Notes: generated by a model from the letters alone, not told the origin. A stretch of DNA of 64,000 nt from CAVYXK01 sp963708245 (GCA_963708245.1 OY970201.1:7998001-8062000); one strand, 5' to 3'; positions 23,905 through 33,629 are shown, counted from the stretch's first letter. Numbers and translations are program-made.

Positions 23905-25980
23905 ATGGACCAGCACACCGACATGGACCAGCTTGCGATCAATACGATCCGCATGCTGGCGATCGACGCCGTCCAGAAAGCAAAATCCGGCCATCCCGGG
24001 ACCCCGATGGATGCCGCGCCTACGGCCTATGCGCTCTGGCAGAATGTACTGCGTTACGATCCCGCCGATCCTTTATGGATCAACCGTGACCGTTTCGTGT
24101 TATCGGCCGGACACGCCTCGATGCTGCTCTACAGTCTGATCCATCTGACAGGGATCAAGGCTGTTCACCCGGCGTATGAGCAACTTGGCCGCGAAGCGGT
24201 GACTTTGCAAGATATCGAGACATTCAGGCAGGCCGGCAGCCGCTGCCCTGGGCATCCGGAATTTGGCTGGACCTCGGGCGTGGAGACCACGACCGGCCCG
24301 CTGGGCCAGGGCGTGGCGACCAGCGTCGGCATGGCCGCAGCCGGACGCTGGCTCGCCGCTACTTACAACCGGCCGGGCTTTGAGCTGTTTGACTTCAACG
24401 TTTACGTGCTGTGCGGCGACGGCGACATGATGGAGGGCATCTCCAGCGAGGCCGCGTCGCTCGCCGCGCATCTGCGTCTGAGCAATCTGTGCTGGATTTA
24501 TGACAGCAACCGCGTGACCATCGAAGGCCATACCGACATCGCCTTCACCGAGGATGTCGCCGCGCGCTTCCTTGCCTATGGCTGGAACGTCACGCGGGTG
24601 ACCGACCCGAACGACCCCGACCAGTTGCGTCGTGCCTACGCCGAGTTCTCCGCCACCCACGACCGACCGTTGATGATCGTAGTGCACAGCCATATCGGTT
24701 ACGGCTCCCCGCACAAGCACGATTCACCGGAAGCGCATGGCGAGCCGCTGGGCGACGAGGAAGTGCGGCTGACGAAGAAATTCTTCGGCTTCGACCCCGA
24801 CAAGAGCTTCGTCGTCCCAACGGGGGTGCGTGAGCATTTCGCCGCCGGGATCGGGGCTCGTGGGGCGAAACTGCGGGCTGACTGGATGGCGTTGTTCGCG
24901 CGCTATCGCGCGGAATATCCGGATCTCGGCCGCCAGATCGACTGCATCATGCGCCACGAGTTGCCGGACGGCTGGGACAGCGCTATCCCAACCTTCCCGG
25001 CAAGCGAGAAAGGCATGTCCACGCGCGATGCGTCGGGCCACCTGCTAAACGCGATCGCCCAGCACATGCCGTGGCTGGTGGGTGGTGCCGCCGACCTTGC
25101 GCCCAGCACCAAGACACGCCTCACCTTCGACGGCGCCGGCGATTTCGAGTCACCCGGCGCGATCGGGGGTTATAGCGGGCGCAACTTCCATTTCGGCGTC
25201 CGCGAGCACGCGATGTGCGCGATGGTCAACGGCATGACGCTGACCGGCCTGCGTGCCTTCGGCTCGGGCTTCTTGATCTTCACCGATTATGCACGCGGCT
25301 CCATCCGGCTCGCGTCGCTCATGGACCTGCCGGTCATCCATGTGTGGACGCATGATTCGATCAGCGTGGGCGAAGACGGTCCCACCCACGAGCCGATCGA
25401 GCAAATTGTATCGTTGCGGGCGATCCCGGGTATGGTCGTCATCCGGCCGGCGGATGCCAATGAGATGGCGGAGGCGTATCGCACCGTGCTGCGGTTCACC
25501 GGCCGCCCGGCGGCGCTGATCTGCTCGCGGCAGCCGCTGCCGATCTTTGATCGCAGCAAGTTCGCCGCGGCCAGCGGCATGGCGCGCGGCGCTTATATTC
25601 TGGCCGACGCCTCGAACGGCAAGCCAGACGTGATCCTGATCGGCACCGGCAGCGAGGTGGCGCTGTGCGTCGCCGCGCGCGAGCGCCTGGCGGCTGAGAA
25701 TATCGCCGCGCGTGTCGTCAGCATGCCATCCTGGGAGCTGTTCGAGGAGCAAGACACCGCCTACCAGGACAGCGTCCTGCCGCCTTCTATCACCGCCCGC
25801 GTCACGGTAGAGGAAGCAGCGGCCATTGGCTGGCACCGGTATGCCGGCCGGCGTGGGGTCGTGCTGGGCATGCACACGTTCGGGATGTCGGCGCCGATCA
25901 AGGTGGTTGCCGAGCATTTCGGGTTCACTGCGGAAAAAGTGGTCGAGGCGGCGAAACAGGCGATCGCGCGCCGAGTCTAA
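23905..25980 (+). CDS. tkt: transketolase
   Basis: ThDP-dependent transfer of two-carbon units in the pentose phosphate pathway; 691 residues. AVQKAKSGHPGTPMDAA is the N-terminal substrate/ThDP site and GDGDMMEGISSEAASLA near residue 172 the ThDP-Mg motif. The middle domain has the FGVREHAMCAMVNG segment with its catalytic Glu near 435, and DSISVGEDGPTHEPIEQ follows near 490. The ATG at 23905 (MDQHTDMDQL) is chosen; the frame is open 22 codons upstream without family similarity. It is the first gene of a pentose-phosphate operon. The 122 bases upstream are GC-rich with no clear promoter motif. Confidence 0.97.
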   Translation: MDQHTDMDQLAINTIRMLAIDAVQKAKSGHPGTPMDAAPTAYALWQNVLRYDPADPLWINRDRFVLSAGHASMLLYSLIHLTGIKAVHPAYEQLGREAVTLQDIETFRQAGSRCPGHPEFGWTSGVETTTGPLGQGVATSVGMAAAGRWLAATYNRPGFELFDFNVYVLCGDGDMMEGISSEAASLAAHLRLSNLCWIYDSNRVTIEGHTDIAFTEDVAARFLAYGWNVTRVTDPNDPDQLRRAYAEFSATHDRPLMIVVHSHIGYGSPHKHDSPEAHGEPLGDEEVRLTKKFFGFDPDKSFVVPTGVREHFAAGIGARGAKLRADWMALFARYRAEYPDLGRQIDCIMRHELPDGWDSAIPTFPASEKGMSTRDASGHLLNAIAQHMPWLVGGAADLAPSTKTRLTFDGAGDFESPGAIGGYSGRNFHFGVREHAMCAMVNGMTLTGLRAFGSGFLIFTDYARGSIRLASLMDLPVIHVWTHDSISVGEDGPTHEPIEQIVSLRAIPGMVVIRPADANEMAEAYRTVLRFTGRPAALICSRQPLPIFDRSKFAAASGMARGAYILADASNGKPDVILIGTGSEVALCVAARERLAAENIAARVVSMPSWELFEEQDTAYQDSVLPPSITARVTVEEAAAIGWHRYAGRRGVVLGMHTFGMSAPIKVVAEHFGFTAEKVVEAAKQAIARRV

Positions 25981-26001
25981 GCAAAGTAGGGAGAATACCC
26001 G

Positions 26002-27019
26002 ATGCAACTGGGCATGATCGGCCTCGGCCGGATGGGCGGCAACATGGTGCAGCGTCTGATCCGCGCCGGTCACGACTGCCACGTCTATGACGCCCATGCT
26101 TCGACGGTGAAGGAACTTGTTGACAAGGGCGCCAAGGGCAGCACCGATCTCCGCGCGTTCGTCGAATCGCTCACCAAGCCCCGCGCGGTATGGCTGATGG
26201 TTCCGGCCGGGGTGGTCGACCCGGTGCTGGAATCGCTGACGCCGCTTCTCTCGCAGGGCGACATCGTCATTGATGGAGGTAATTCGGTACTATCATGACG
26301 ACGTGCGCCGGGCTGGCGAGCTGAAGGCCAAGGGCCTGCATTACGTGGACGTCGGGACCAGCGGCGGCGTCTGGGGCCTGGAGCGCGGCTACTGCATGAT
26401 GATCGGCGGCGAGGATGCCGTGGTGCAACGCCTCGATCCGATATTCAAATCGCTGGCGCCTGGTGTCGGCGACGTACCGCGCACCCCTGGCGCCTCCGGC
26501 GAGCCCAGCCCCGCCGAGCAGGGCTACCTGCATTGCGGCGCGAACGGTGCCGGCCATTTCGTGAAGATGGTGCACAACGGCATCGAATACGGCGTGATGG
26601 CCGCCTATGCGGAAGGGCTGAATATCATCCGCCACGCCAATGTTGGCTTGCACCAGCAAGAGACGGACGCCGAAACCACGCCGCTGCGCCATCCCGAGCT
26701 GTACCGCTACGACATCGACGTATCGAAAGTCTCCGAGGTCTGGCGCCGCGGCAGCGTCATCGCCTCCTGGCTGCTCGACCTGATCGCCAGCGCGCTTCGG
26801 AAAAGTCCTGGTCTGGAGGATTTCCACGGCCGCGTCTCGGATTCCGGCGAAGGCCGCTGGACATTGCAGGCGGCGATCGATGAGAGCGTGCCGGCCCCCG
26901 TCATCAGCGCAGCCCTCTACGCCCGATTCAGTTCGCGCGGCGAGGCCGAATATGCCGACAAACTGCTGTCGGCCATGCGCTACGAGTTTGGCGGTCACCT
27001 CGAGAAGTCCGGCGGATGA
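26002..27019 (+). pseudogene. gnd: 6-phosphogluconate dehydrogenase (decarboxylating, short form), one-base frameshift
   Basis: Two overlapping frames together encode a full 338-residue short-form enzyme that oxidatively decarboxylates 6-phosphogluconate to ribulose 5-phosphate. The first starts MQLGMIGLGRMGGNMV (NADP-binding GLGRMG) and reaches IVIDGGNS. There one extra G in the pair 26286-26287 puts it out of frame and it stops at 26298. The second frame resumes exactly where expected with YYHDDVRRAGEL and continues through GTSGGVWGLERGY and the catalytic HFVKMVHNGIEYG to the end. The zwf start overlaps its stop by four bases. Since the rest of the operon is intact, a base-call error is as likely as a true mutation. 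Confidence 0.9.
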
Positions 27020-28413
27020 GCGAGATGGACATACCCCGCTCGGACGCGCTCGTCGTGTTCGGCGCCACCGGCGATCTCGCCTACAAGCAGATCTTCCCGG
27101 CCCTGCTTGGCCTGGTGCGCGACGAGGGGCTGACGGCGCCCATCATTGGCGTCGCCAAACAGGGCTGGACACTCGAGCAACTCAAGCAGCGCGCGCAAGA
27201 TAGCCTGAGAGCGCATGGGCTCAATTCCGACACCGACGCGGGCGGCCGGCTGCTGTCGCAGCTTCGCTATGTCGATGGCGACTACAACGATCCGGCGACA
27301 TTCGTCGAGTTGCGCAAGCAGCTCGGAGAGGCGCAGCGCCCGCTGCATTATCTTGCCATCCCGCCGAGCCTGTTTGGTGTCGTCGCCAGCCAGCTCGCCA
27401 AGTCGGGATGCGCTGAGCATGCCCGGCTGGTGATCGAAAAGCCGTTCGGTCACAACGGGCGGTCCGCTCGCGAACTGGACAGTATCCTCGATAAATATTT
27501 CCCGGAAGATCAGATTTTCCGGATCGATCATTACCTCGGCAAAGAGCCGGTGCAGAACATTCTTTACACGCGCTTCGCCAACCCGCTGTTCGAGCCACTC
27601 TGGAACCGCCTTTATGTTCGCAGCATTCAGATCACCATGGCCGAGGATTTCGGCGTGCAGGACCGCGGGCGGTTCTATGACGAGACCGGCGCCATACGCG
27701 ATGTCGTGCAGAATCACCTGCTGCAGGTGCTGGCCCACCTGACGATGGACCCGCCCGGTGGCGACGACCACGAGTCCCAGCGCGACCAGCGTGCGACGTT
27801 GCTGAAGGCCGTGCGCCCACTCGATCCGGCACATGTCGTGCGGGGTCAGTATATCGGCTACCGTTCGATCCAGGGCGTACGGCCGAATTCCAACGTCGAG
27901 ACCTTCGTCGCTATCAAACTGGCGATCGACAACTGGCGCTGGGCAGGCGTGCCGATTTATATCCGCGCCGGCAAGGAGCTGCCGATCACCGCGGCCGAGG
28001 TGATCGTCGAATTCAAACGCCCGCCGCGGGAAACGTTCGGCGAGCACGTCCCGACCTCGTCCAGCCACATGCGCCTGCGCATCGGCCCCGATATGGCCGT
28101 CGCGCTCGGCGTCCGCGTCAAGACGCCGGGTGAGCGGATGGTGGGGCACGATGTCGAGCTGATCCTGAACCAGCAGCCCGGCTCCGACCTGCCACCGTAT
28201 CAACGCCTGCTTGGCGACGCGATGCGCGGCGTGCGCGACCTGTTCGCCCGTCAGGATCTTGTCAATGAGCAATGGCGCATCGTCGATCCCATATTGGACA
28301 ACGTGACGCCGCTTTACACCTATGAGCGGCGCACCTGGGGGCCTGAGGAGGCGGCCGAATTGATCGGTAATGACGGGCCATGGCGTGATCCGAAGCCCGG
28401 AAAGACCGAGTGA
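27016..28413 (+). CDS. zwf: glucose-6-phosphate 1-dehydrogenase
   Basis: NADP(+)-dependent oxidation of glucose 6-phosphate to 6-phosphogluconolactone, the entry step of the oxidative pentose phosphate and Entner-Doudoroff routes. The 465 residues have the cofactor motif VFGATGDLAYKQIFPAL at the N-terminus and the active-site signature RIDHYLGKE at residues 169-177. VIEKPFGHN and the structural GYRSIQGV are also present. Its ATG overlaps the gnd stop and its own stop overlaps the next start (TGATG), so gnd-zwf-HAD are translationally coupled. No 6-phosphogluconolactonase gene is visible in the window. Confidence 0.97.
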   Translation: MSEMDIPRSDALVVFGATGDLAYKQIFPALLGLVRDEGLTAPIIGVAKQGWTLEQLKQRAQDSLRAHGLNSDTDAGGRLLSQLRYVDGDYNDPATFVELRKQLGEAQRPLHYLAIPPSLFGVVASQLAKSGCAEHARLVIEKPFGHNGRSARELDSILDKYFPEDQIFRIDHYLGKEPVQNILYTRFANPLFEPLWNRLYVRSIQITMAEDFGVQDRGRFYDETGAIRDVVQNHLLQVLAHLTMDPPGGDDHESQRDQRATLLKAVRPLDPAHVVRGQYIGYRSIQGVRPNSNVETFVAIKLAIDNWRWAGVPIYIRAGKELPITAAEVIVEFKRPPRETFGEHVPTSSSHMRLRIGPDMAVALGVRVKTPGERMVGHDVELILNQQPGSDLPPYQRLLGDAMRGVRDLFARQDLVNEQWRIVDPILDNVTPLYTYERRTWGPEEAAELIGNDGPWRDPKPGKTE

Positions 28414-29087
28414 TGCCCCAGCCAGAGCCGCACGAAATCGTTTTCCTGTTCGACGTGGACAATACGCTGCTCGACAATGACGGCGTGCAGGACGACCTGC
28501 GCAATCATCTTGAACAGAACTATGGCGCCAAAGCGCGTGACCGATATTGGGACCTTTTCGAAGAGCTTCGCAGCGAACTCGGCTACGCCGATTATCTCGG
28601 CGCGCTGGAGCGCTACCGCGTCGAGGAGCTGCACGATCCCCGCGTGCTTCGGATCGCCAACTGGCTCGTCGAGTATCCGTTCCCAGACCGGGTCTATGCC
28701 GGCGCGGTGGACGCGGTGCGTCATGCACGGCAATGGGGCGCACCGGTGATCCTGTCGGACGGCGACGCGGTGTTCCAGCCGCGCAAGGTCGAACGCTCCG
28801 GCCTGTGGCGAGAGTTCGGCGACCGCGTGTTGATCTACATCCACAAGGAGCAGGAGCTGGACGACGTCGAGCACTGGTACCCGGCGAAACATTACGTGCT
28901 GATCGACGACAAGCTGCGCATCCTGCACGCAGTCAAGAAAATCTGGGGTGATCGCGTCACCACAGTGTTCCCGCGCCAGGGCCATTACGCGCTCGACCCT
29001 AAGGAGATCTCCGCGCATCCGCCGGCCGATATCACCATAGAAAGCATCGGCGACCTGCTCCGGCACGATCGGTCGGCATTCCTGTGA
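28413..29087 (+). CDS. HAD-family hydrolase in the pentose-phosphate operon
   Basis: A 224-residue HAD-superfamily protein with all four motifs: nucleophile Asp in FLFDVDNTLLDND near residue 13, Ser of motif II in VILSDGDAVFQ, a lysine in the YIHKEQELDD region, and motif IV acids in YVLIDDKLRI. A helical cap lies between motifs I and II. The substrate is unknown; its place between zwf and tal suggests a sugar phosphate or a damaged pathway metabolite, by inference. The ATG at 28413 overlaps the zwf stop; an adjoining in-frame GTG is one codon upstream. Confidence 0.88.
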   Translation: MPQPEPHEIVFLFDVDNTLLDNDGVQDDLRNHLEQNYGAKARDRYWDLFEELRSELGYADYLGALERYRVEELHDPRVLRIANWLVEYPFPDRVYAGAVDAVRHARQWGAPVILSDGDAVFQPRKVERSGLWREFGDRVLIYIHKEQELDDVEHWYPAKHYVLIDDKLRILHAVKKIWGDRVTTVFPRQGHYALDPKEISAHPPADITIESIGDLLRHDRSAFL

Positions 29088-29104
29088 ACCCGGGAGGGAC
29101 GGAC

Positions 29105-30181
29105 ATGAAGGCAACCGCAGGGCTGCACGACCTGGGCCAAAGTCTGTGGCTCGACGACATCACCCGCGACCTGCTCGACAGCGGGACGCTGCGCGGGTTC
29201 ATCGACGACCTGTCGGTGACCGGGCTCACCTCGAACCCGACCATCTTCGACCACGCCATCACGCACAGCACCAAATACGACGACGACATCCGCCGGCTGC
29301 TGGGCAACGGCGTCTCAGGCGAGGCGCTGTTCTTCGAGCTGGCGCTCGCTGATCTAACGCGCGCCGCCGACCTGTTTTTGCCGATCCACCGCCGTACCAG
29401 AGGCGTGGACGGCTGGGTCTCATTGGAGGTATCGCCGAAACTCGCGCACGACACCGCGCGGACGGTGACCGAGGCGAAGCGCCTGCATGACAAGGCGAAC
29501 AAGCCCAACCTGTTCATCAAGATCCCCGGCACGATCGAGGGACTGCCGGCGATCGAGGACAGCATCTTCGCCGGCGTCTCGATCAATGTCACTTTGCTGT
29601 TCTCGCGCGCAGATTATCTTGCCGCCGCCGATGCTTACATGAATGGGCTGGAGCGTCGGGTGAAGGCGGGACTGCCGCTCGATGTCAGCTCGGTGGCCTC
29701 GGTGTTCATCAGCCGCTGGGACCGTGCGGTGATCGACAAGGTCCCCGAGGCTCTGCGCGACCGGCTGGGTATCGCCATCGGGCAACAGGCCTATCAGGCG
29801 TATCGTGACGTGCTCGATTCCGATCGCTGGCAGCGCCTGGCGAACTTCGGCGCCCGACCGCAACGGCTGCTGTTCGCCAGCACCAGCATGAAGGACCCGA
29901 AGGCGCCGGACACGCTGTATGTCACCACTTTTGCCGCGCCCAACACGGTCAACACCATGCCGGAAGGCACGCTGCGTGCGTTTGCCGAGCACGGCCAGCT
30001 AGGGCCTGTGCTCGCCCGCGACGGCGGCGACTGCGAGCAGGTGATCGCCAAGCATGTCCGGGCCGGGATCGATGTCGATGCGCTTGCCTCCCAGCTTCAG
30101 GTCGATGGCGCGAAGTCCTTCGTCAATTCCTGGGAGGACCTGCTCGGTGCCATCGACAAGAAGAGCAGCAAATTGAAATAG
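29105..30181 (+). CDS. tal: transaldolase
   Basis: Transfers a dihydroxyacetone unit between sugar phosphates in the non-oxidative pentose phosphate pathway. The 358 residues have the family opening LTSNPTIFDHAI and the Schiff-base Lys139 in NLFIKIPGTIEG. SINVTLLFS and SVASVFISRWD follow as expected. The ATG at 29105 is selected because GGGAGG lies seven bases before it; a GTG at 29084 is the longer alternative. pgi follows 17 bases later. In several acetic acid bacteria tal and pgi are fused into one polypeptide; here they are clearly separate reading frames. Confidence 0.96.
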   Translation: MKATAGLHDLGQSLWLDDITRDLLDSGTLRGFIDDLSVTGLTSNPTIFDHAITHSTKYDDDIRRLLGNGVSGEALFFELALADLTRAADLFLPIHRRTRGVDGWVSLEVSPKLAHDTARTVTEAKRLHDKANKPNLFIKIPGTIEGLPAIEDSIFAGVSINVTLLFSRADYLAAADAYMNGLERRVKAGLPLDVSSVASVFISRWDRAVIDKVPEALRDRLGIAIGQQAYQAYRDVLDSDRWQRLANFGARPQRLLFASTSMKDPKAPDTLYVTTFAAPNTVNTMPEGTLRAFAEHGQLGPVLARDGGDCEQVIAKHVRAGIDVDALASQLQVDGAKSFVNSWEDLLGAIDKKSSKLK

Positions 30182-30198
30182 CCTGAAAGGGATCAGCC

Positions 30199-31839
30199 AT
30201 GGCCGGCACCAGGGCGAATGAGACCGCAGGGTGGCGGGCGCTAACGGCGCACCACGCGGCGATCAAGGACATGCATCTTCGCCGGATGTTCGCGGATGAT
30301 CCTGGGCGCGCCGCGCGTTTCTCGGCGGAAGGGGCGGGGCTGCTCCTGGACTATTCGAAGAACCGCATCACCGAGGAAACGGTGCGGTTGCTGCTGCAAC
30401 TTGCCGAGGAGCGCGGCGTGGCGGCTCGGCGCGATGCGATGTTCCGCGGCGAGAAGATCAACGCCACCGAGCGTCGGGCGGTCCTGCACGTCGCGCTGCG
30501 TGCGCCTCGCGATGCCAAAATCGTTGTCGATGGCCAGAACGTCGTGCCTGATGTGCACGACGTGCTGGACCGGATGGCGACGTTCGCCACCCATGTGCGC
30601 GACGGGACCTGGAAGGGTCATACCGGCAAGCGCATCCGCACCGTGATCAACGTCGGGATTGGCGGGTCTTATCTGGGGCCGGAGATGGCGTATCTGGGGC
30701 TGCGCCCGTTCAGCGACCGATCGCTGACTCTGCGCTTTGTCTCCAACGTCGATGGAGCAAACTTTACCGAGGCGACGCAGGGCCTCGATCCCGCCGAAAC
30801 GCTGTTCGTCATATCGTCGAAGACCTTCACCACCTTGGAGACGATGACCAACGCGGCAACGGCGCGCCGCTGGGTGGTCGATGCGCTCGGCACCGATGCG
30901 GCTGTGGCGCGGCATTTCGTCGCCGTGTCCACCAACGCTGAGGGGGTGAAGAAGTTCGGCATCGACGAAGCCAACATGTTCGGCTTCTGGGACTGGGTCG
31001 GCGGTCGCTATTCAATGGATTCGGCGATCGGGCTATCGACCATGATCGCCATCGGGCCCGAGCATTTCCGCGAGATGCTCGCCGGATTTCACGCCATGGA
31101 CGAGCATTTCCGCACAGCGCCGCTGGCGCGCAACCTGCCGGCGCTGATGGGGCTACTGACCGTCTGGTACAACAACTTCTTCGGCGCGCAGACGCTCGGC
31201 ATCATGCCCTATGCCGCGCATCTGGCCCGGTTCCCAGCCTACCTGCAGCAGTTGCAGATGGAGAGCAACGGCAAACATGTCGATCTCGACGGCAACCATG
31301 TCGATTGGCAGACTGGCCCGATCATCTGGGGCGAGCCGGGCACGGACGGACAGCACTCGTTCTACCAGCTTATCCATCAGGGCACGAAGCTGATCCCGTG
31401 CGACCTGATCGGCTTCCTGACCCCGCTCAGTACGCTGACCGATCATCACGATCTGCTGATGGCCAATCTGTTCGCCCAGGCCGAGGCGCTAGCGTTCGGC
31501 AAGACCGCCGACGAGCTGACCGCCGAGGGTTCGCAGGCGTTCCAGACGCCGTACCGGGTGACTGAGGGCAATCGTCCGACCAACATGATCCTGGCCGAAC
31601 GGCTGGACCCGCGGACGCTCGGCAGTTTGGTCGCGCTTTACGAGCACAGCGTGTTCACCCAGGGCGCAATTTGGGGGATCAACTCATTCGACCAATGGGG
31701 GGTGGAGCTCGGCAAGGTGCTCGCTGGCCACATCATCCCGGAGCTGCGTGACGCCGCGCCGCCGAAGCTGAACCACGACAGCTCCACCAACGCGCTGATC
31801 GAGCGCTACCGGCGGCACAGGCAGCGGAGCGGCACCTGA
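30199..31839 (+). CDS. pgi: glucose-6-phosphate isomerase
   Basis: Interconverts glucose 6-phosphate and fructose 6-phosphate; 546 residues, full length. The signature segments are VINVGIGGSYLGPEMAYLG (near residue 152), the DWVGGRYSMDSAIGLS loop (near 264), the catalytic Glu region around QMESNGKHVD (near 350), and the C-terminal NSFDQWGVELGK. AAAGGGATCA precedes the ATG as a fair ribosome site. It is the last gene of the tkt-gnd-zwf-HAD-tal-pgi operon; genes beyond are on the other strand. Confidence 0.97.
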   Translation: MAGTRANETAGWRALTAHHAAIKDMHLRRMFADDPGRAARFSAEGAGLLLDYSKNRITEETVRLLLQLAEERGVAARRDAMFRGEKINATERRAVLHVALRAPRDAKIVVDGQNVVPDVHDVLDRMATFATHVRDGTWKGHTGKRIRTVINVGIGGSYLGPEMAYLGLRPFSDRSLTLRFVSNVDGANFTEATQGLDPAETLFVISSKTFTTLETMTNAATARRWVVDALGTDAAVARHFVAVSTNAEGVKKFGIDEANMFGFWDWVGGRYSMDSAIGLSTMIAIGPEHFREMLAGFHAMDEHFRTAPLARNLPALMGLLTVWYNNFFGAQTLGIMPYAAHLARFPAYLQQLQMESNGKHVDLDGNHVDWQTGPIIWGEPGTDGQHSFYQLIHQGTKLIPCDLIGFLTPLSTLTDHHDLLMANLFAQAEALAFGKTADELTAEGSQAFQTPYRVTEGNRPTNMILAERLDPRTLGSLVALYEHSVFTQGAIWGINSFDQWGVELGKVLAGHIIPELRDAAPPKLNHDSSTNALIERYRRHRQRSGT

Positions 31840-31867
31840 TAAGGTCATCCGCAAGCGTTGCTGGCAG

Positions 31868-32385
31868 CTAAACCTGTAGGACTTCAGCTCCCGGCGCAGG
31901 CTCCAGCTCGCAGGCGTTTACCGTCATTGCCAGCTGGGCCCGTAAGCTGGATGAACTCGTCATCGCCGAACCGAGCCCTCATCGCATTCGCGGTCGCATC
32001 GCCGATCCGATGTTTGCGCAGAAGCTGCCGGGTGAAATCGACAATCTGTGCGTCTTCGGACGGGATGCCGTGCAAATGGTTCTCTCGGATCGCGGCCATC
32101 GTGGATTCCGGAACGCCAAGCCGACGCGCACCGGCCGTCTGGGCGCCCCAGATATATAGCGCTTCGTACTCGCGACCGACTGTCATCGCCGCCAGCACAC
32201 GCACGCGCATATCGAGCGATCCTTCGAACCGGACATAGGGACCAAGATGCGCGACCCGCCCGGCAATCTCCGGGGAGTGCAGGAACATGGTGCACGGCAC
32301 CGCGGCTGGCAACGATTGAATCGAAGATGGCTTGGTCCTTCGGCACCATCTGTTCCTTGCTTGTGATGGATTCAAGTCTTGCCAT
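31868..32385 (-). pseudogene. carboxymuconolactone-decarboxylase-family protein, two frameshifts
   Basis: Three frames read in order give an AhpD/CMD-type protein. Frame one is MARLESITSKEQMVPKDQAI to VASRGAV. A shift near 32290 leads to TMFLHSPEIAGRVAHLGPYV, REYEALYIWGAQ and FTRQLLRKHRIGD. A second shift near 31935, after FIQLTG, leads to LAMTVNACELEPAPGAEVLQ and the stop at 31868. Sequence normally present at both junctions is missing, so small deletions accompany the shifts. The usual Cys-x-x-Cys pair is absent, as in this CMD subgroup. The start overlaps the stop of the MetE-like gene (TAATG), so it was once the second gene of a two-gene operon. Confidence 0.8.
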
Positions 32386-33572
32386 TATTCCCTCCCGCGC
32401 CCGGATTCGACAGTGGCGAAGTATAGCTTCGGATCGGCCGCCCGCACGCGTGCCTCCGGCAACCCCAGCTCACGGCGCACGATATTCGTGCCTTCCACCA
32501 TCGAGACGCATTTGTAGTAGGCGATCCTCCGGCTGAGGCCCTCGCGGCCGAAGCCGCAATCAGTGGTGATCACCAGTCGCTCCGGCGGGATGAATTCCAA
32601 TGCCCGGCGAATCAGGCCGGCGACGTATTCCGGTGGTTCTACGACAGTGTTGCAGTGGTTTACCACCCCGATGCCGATCTTCTTGTCGGTCTTATACTTG
32701 CCTAACAGGTGGAGATCGCACCCATCGCTGCTTGCGCATTCGAAGGTGATGATATCGGCGTTCAATTGCAGCAGATACGGCATCGCGCGCTCGTAGCTCG
32801 GCACCTCCCAATAGACGCGTTGCTGGTTCGGATTGCCCCAGCAGGTGTGCACCCAGATTTCAGCATTCACGCCAACAAGCTGGCGGTTGAACGCCTCGGT
32901 CAGGAACTCCAATTCCTCCTCGGTACAGTCGGGCCTTAACGAGCGACCATGATGCGGCGGCTCCTCCACCTGGATCAGCGGACAGCCGGCATCCGCCATC
33001 TCGCGGAACTCCGCATTCATGATGTCGCAGAGATCCAGCACCATCTGCCGGTCGTCCGGGTAGAACTCGTTCCATAACATGCTGGCCAGCGCCGGCGCGC
33101 AGATCGCACCGAACTTCACCGGACGATCCGAAAGACGCTGCGCCACCTGCCAGATGGCGGTGTACTCCAGCGGTCCGCGCGACAATTTCTGCTTCACGAC
33201 ACCAGGCTGATATGCTTCCTGCACCTCCCACAGGATCTTGCCGGGGCGCAGGCCATGGCGGCTCATCCAGCCGCGCGACGTGTCGCGGTGACCCTCGATC
33301 CCGGCGATCCGCTCGATCGGATAGAAGAACCAGGACTTGCCCCCGACCGCGAGATCGAACCGGCTATCACCGTCGGTGACGATGTCGAGCCCCGCGGCCT
33401 CCTGCGCGTTGATGATCGCGGCGACGGCGTCGAGATACTGTTCGCGGAACAGCGAATCGCCCAGCGCTGACTTGAACGAGCGACCGTTCAGGCTCAAGTC
33501 GAACCACAGCGGGCGCGGATACGAGCCGGTGATCGCCGTCGGTAGCACCATATCGCGTGTGACTGTGAGCAT
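32385..33572 (-). CDS. cobalamin-independent methionine-synthase-II-family protein (MetE C-terminal-like)
   Basis: A 395-residue single-domain homologue of the catalytic half of MetE. TAITGSYPRPLWF opens the barrel and VTDGDSRFD carries substrate contacts. VEEPPHHGRS, VNHCNTVVEPPEYV and TTDCGFGREG match the zinc-binding His/Cys/Glu/Cys layout of the family. Stand-alone members lack the N-terminal MetE domain, and several act on other methyl or alkyl-thiol substrates, so methionine synthesis is not assured. The ATG at 33572 has GGAGGAGG upstream. It overlaps the decayed carboxymuconolactone decarboxylase gene downstream. Confidence 0.88.
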   Translation of the reverse strand: MLTVTRDMVLPTAITGSYPRPLWFDLSLNGRSFKSALGDSLFREQYLDAVAAIINAQEAAGLDIVTDGDSRFDLAVGGKSWFFYPIERIAGIEGHRDTSRGWMSRHGLRPGKILWEVQEAYQPGVVKQKLSRGPLEYTAIWQVAQRLSDRPVKFGAICAPALASMLWNEFYPDDRQMVLDLCDIMNAEFREMADAGCPLIQVEEPPHHGRSLRPDCTEEELEFLTEAFNRQLVGVNAEIWVHTCWGNPNQQRVYWEVPSYERAMPYLLQLNADIITFECASSDGCDLHLLGKYKTDKKIGIGVVNHCNTVVEPPEYVAGLIRRALEFIPPERLVITTDCGFGREGLSRRIAYYKCVSMVEGTNIVRRELGLPEARVRAADPKLYFATVESGRGRE

Positions 33573-33629
33573 GGCCGCCTCCTCCCAAATCAGTGCTTTA
33601 TTCTGACCGTCAGAGAAGGGCAGGGGCCA

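Noticed and set aside
26270..26300. Programmed ribosomal frameshift in gnd
   Set aside because: No slippery heptamer, internal Shine-Dalgarno or following structure at the junction, and programmed shifting is not known for this enzyme.
28320..29114. 264-codon frame antisense to the HAD gene
   Set aside because: The plus-strand HAD protein has all four motifs and operon coupling; the antisense frame has none.
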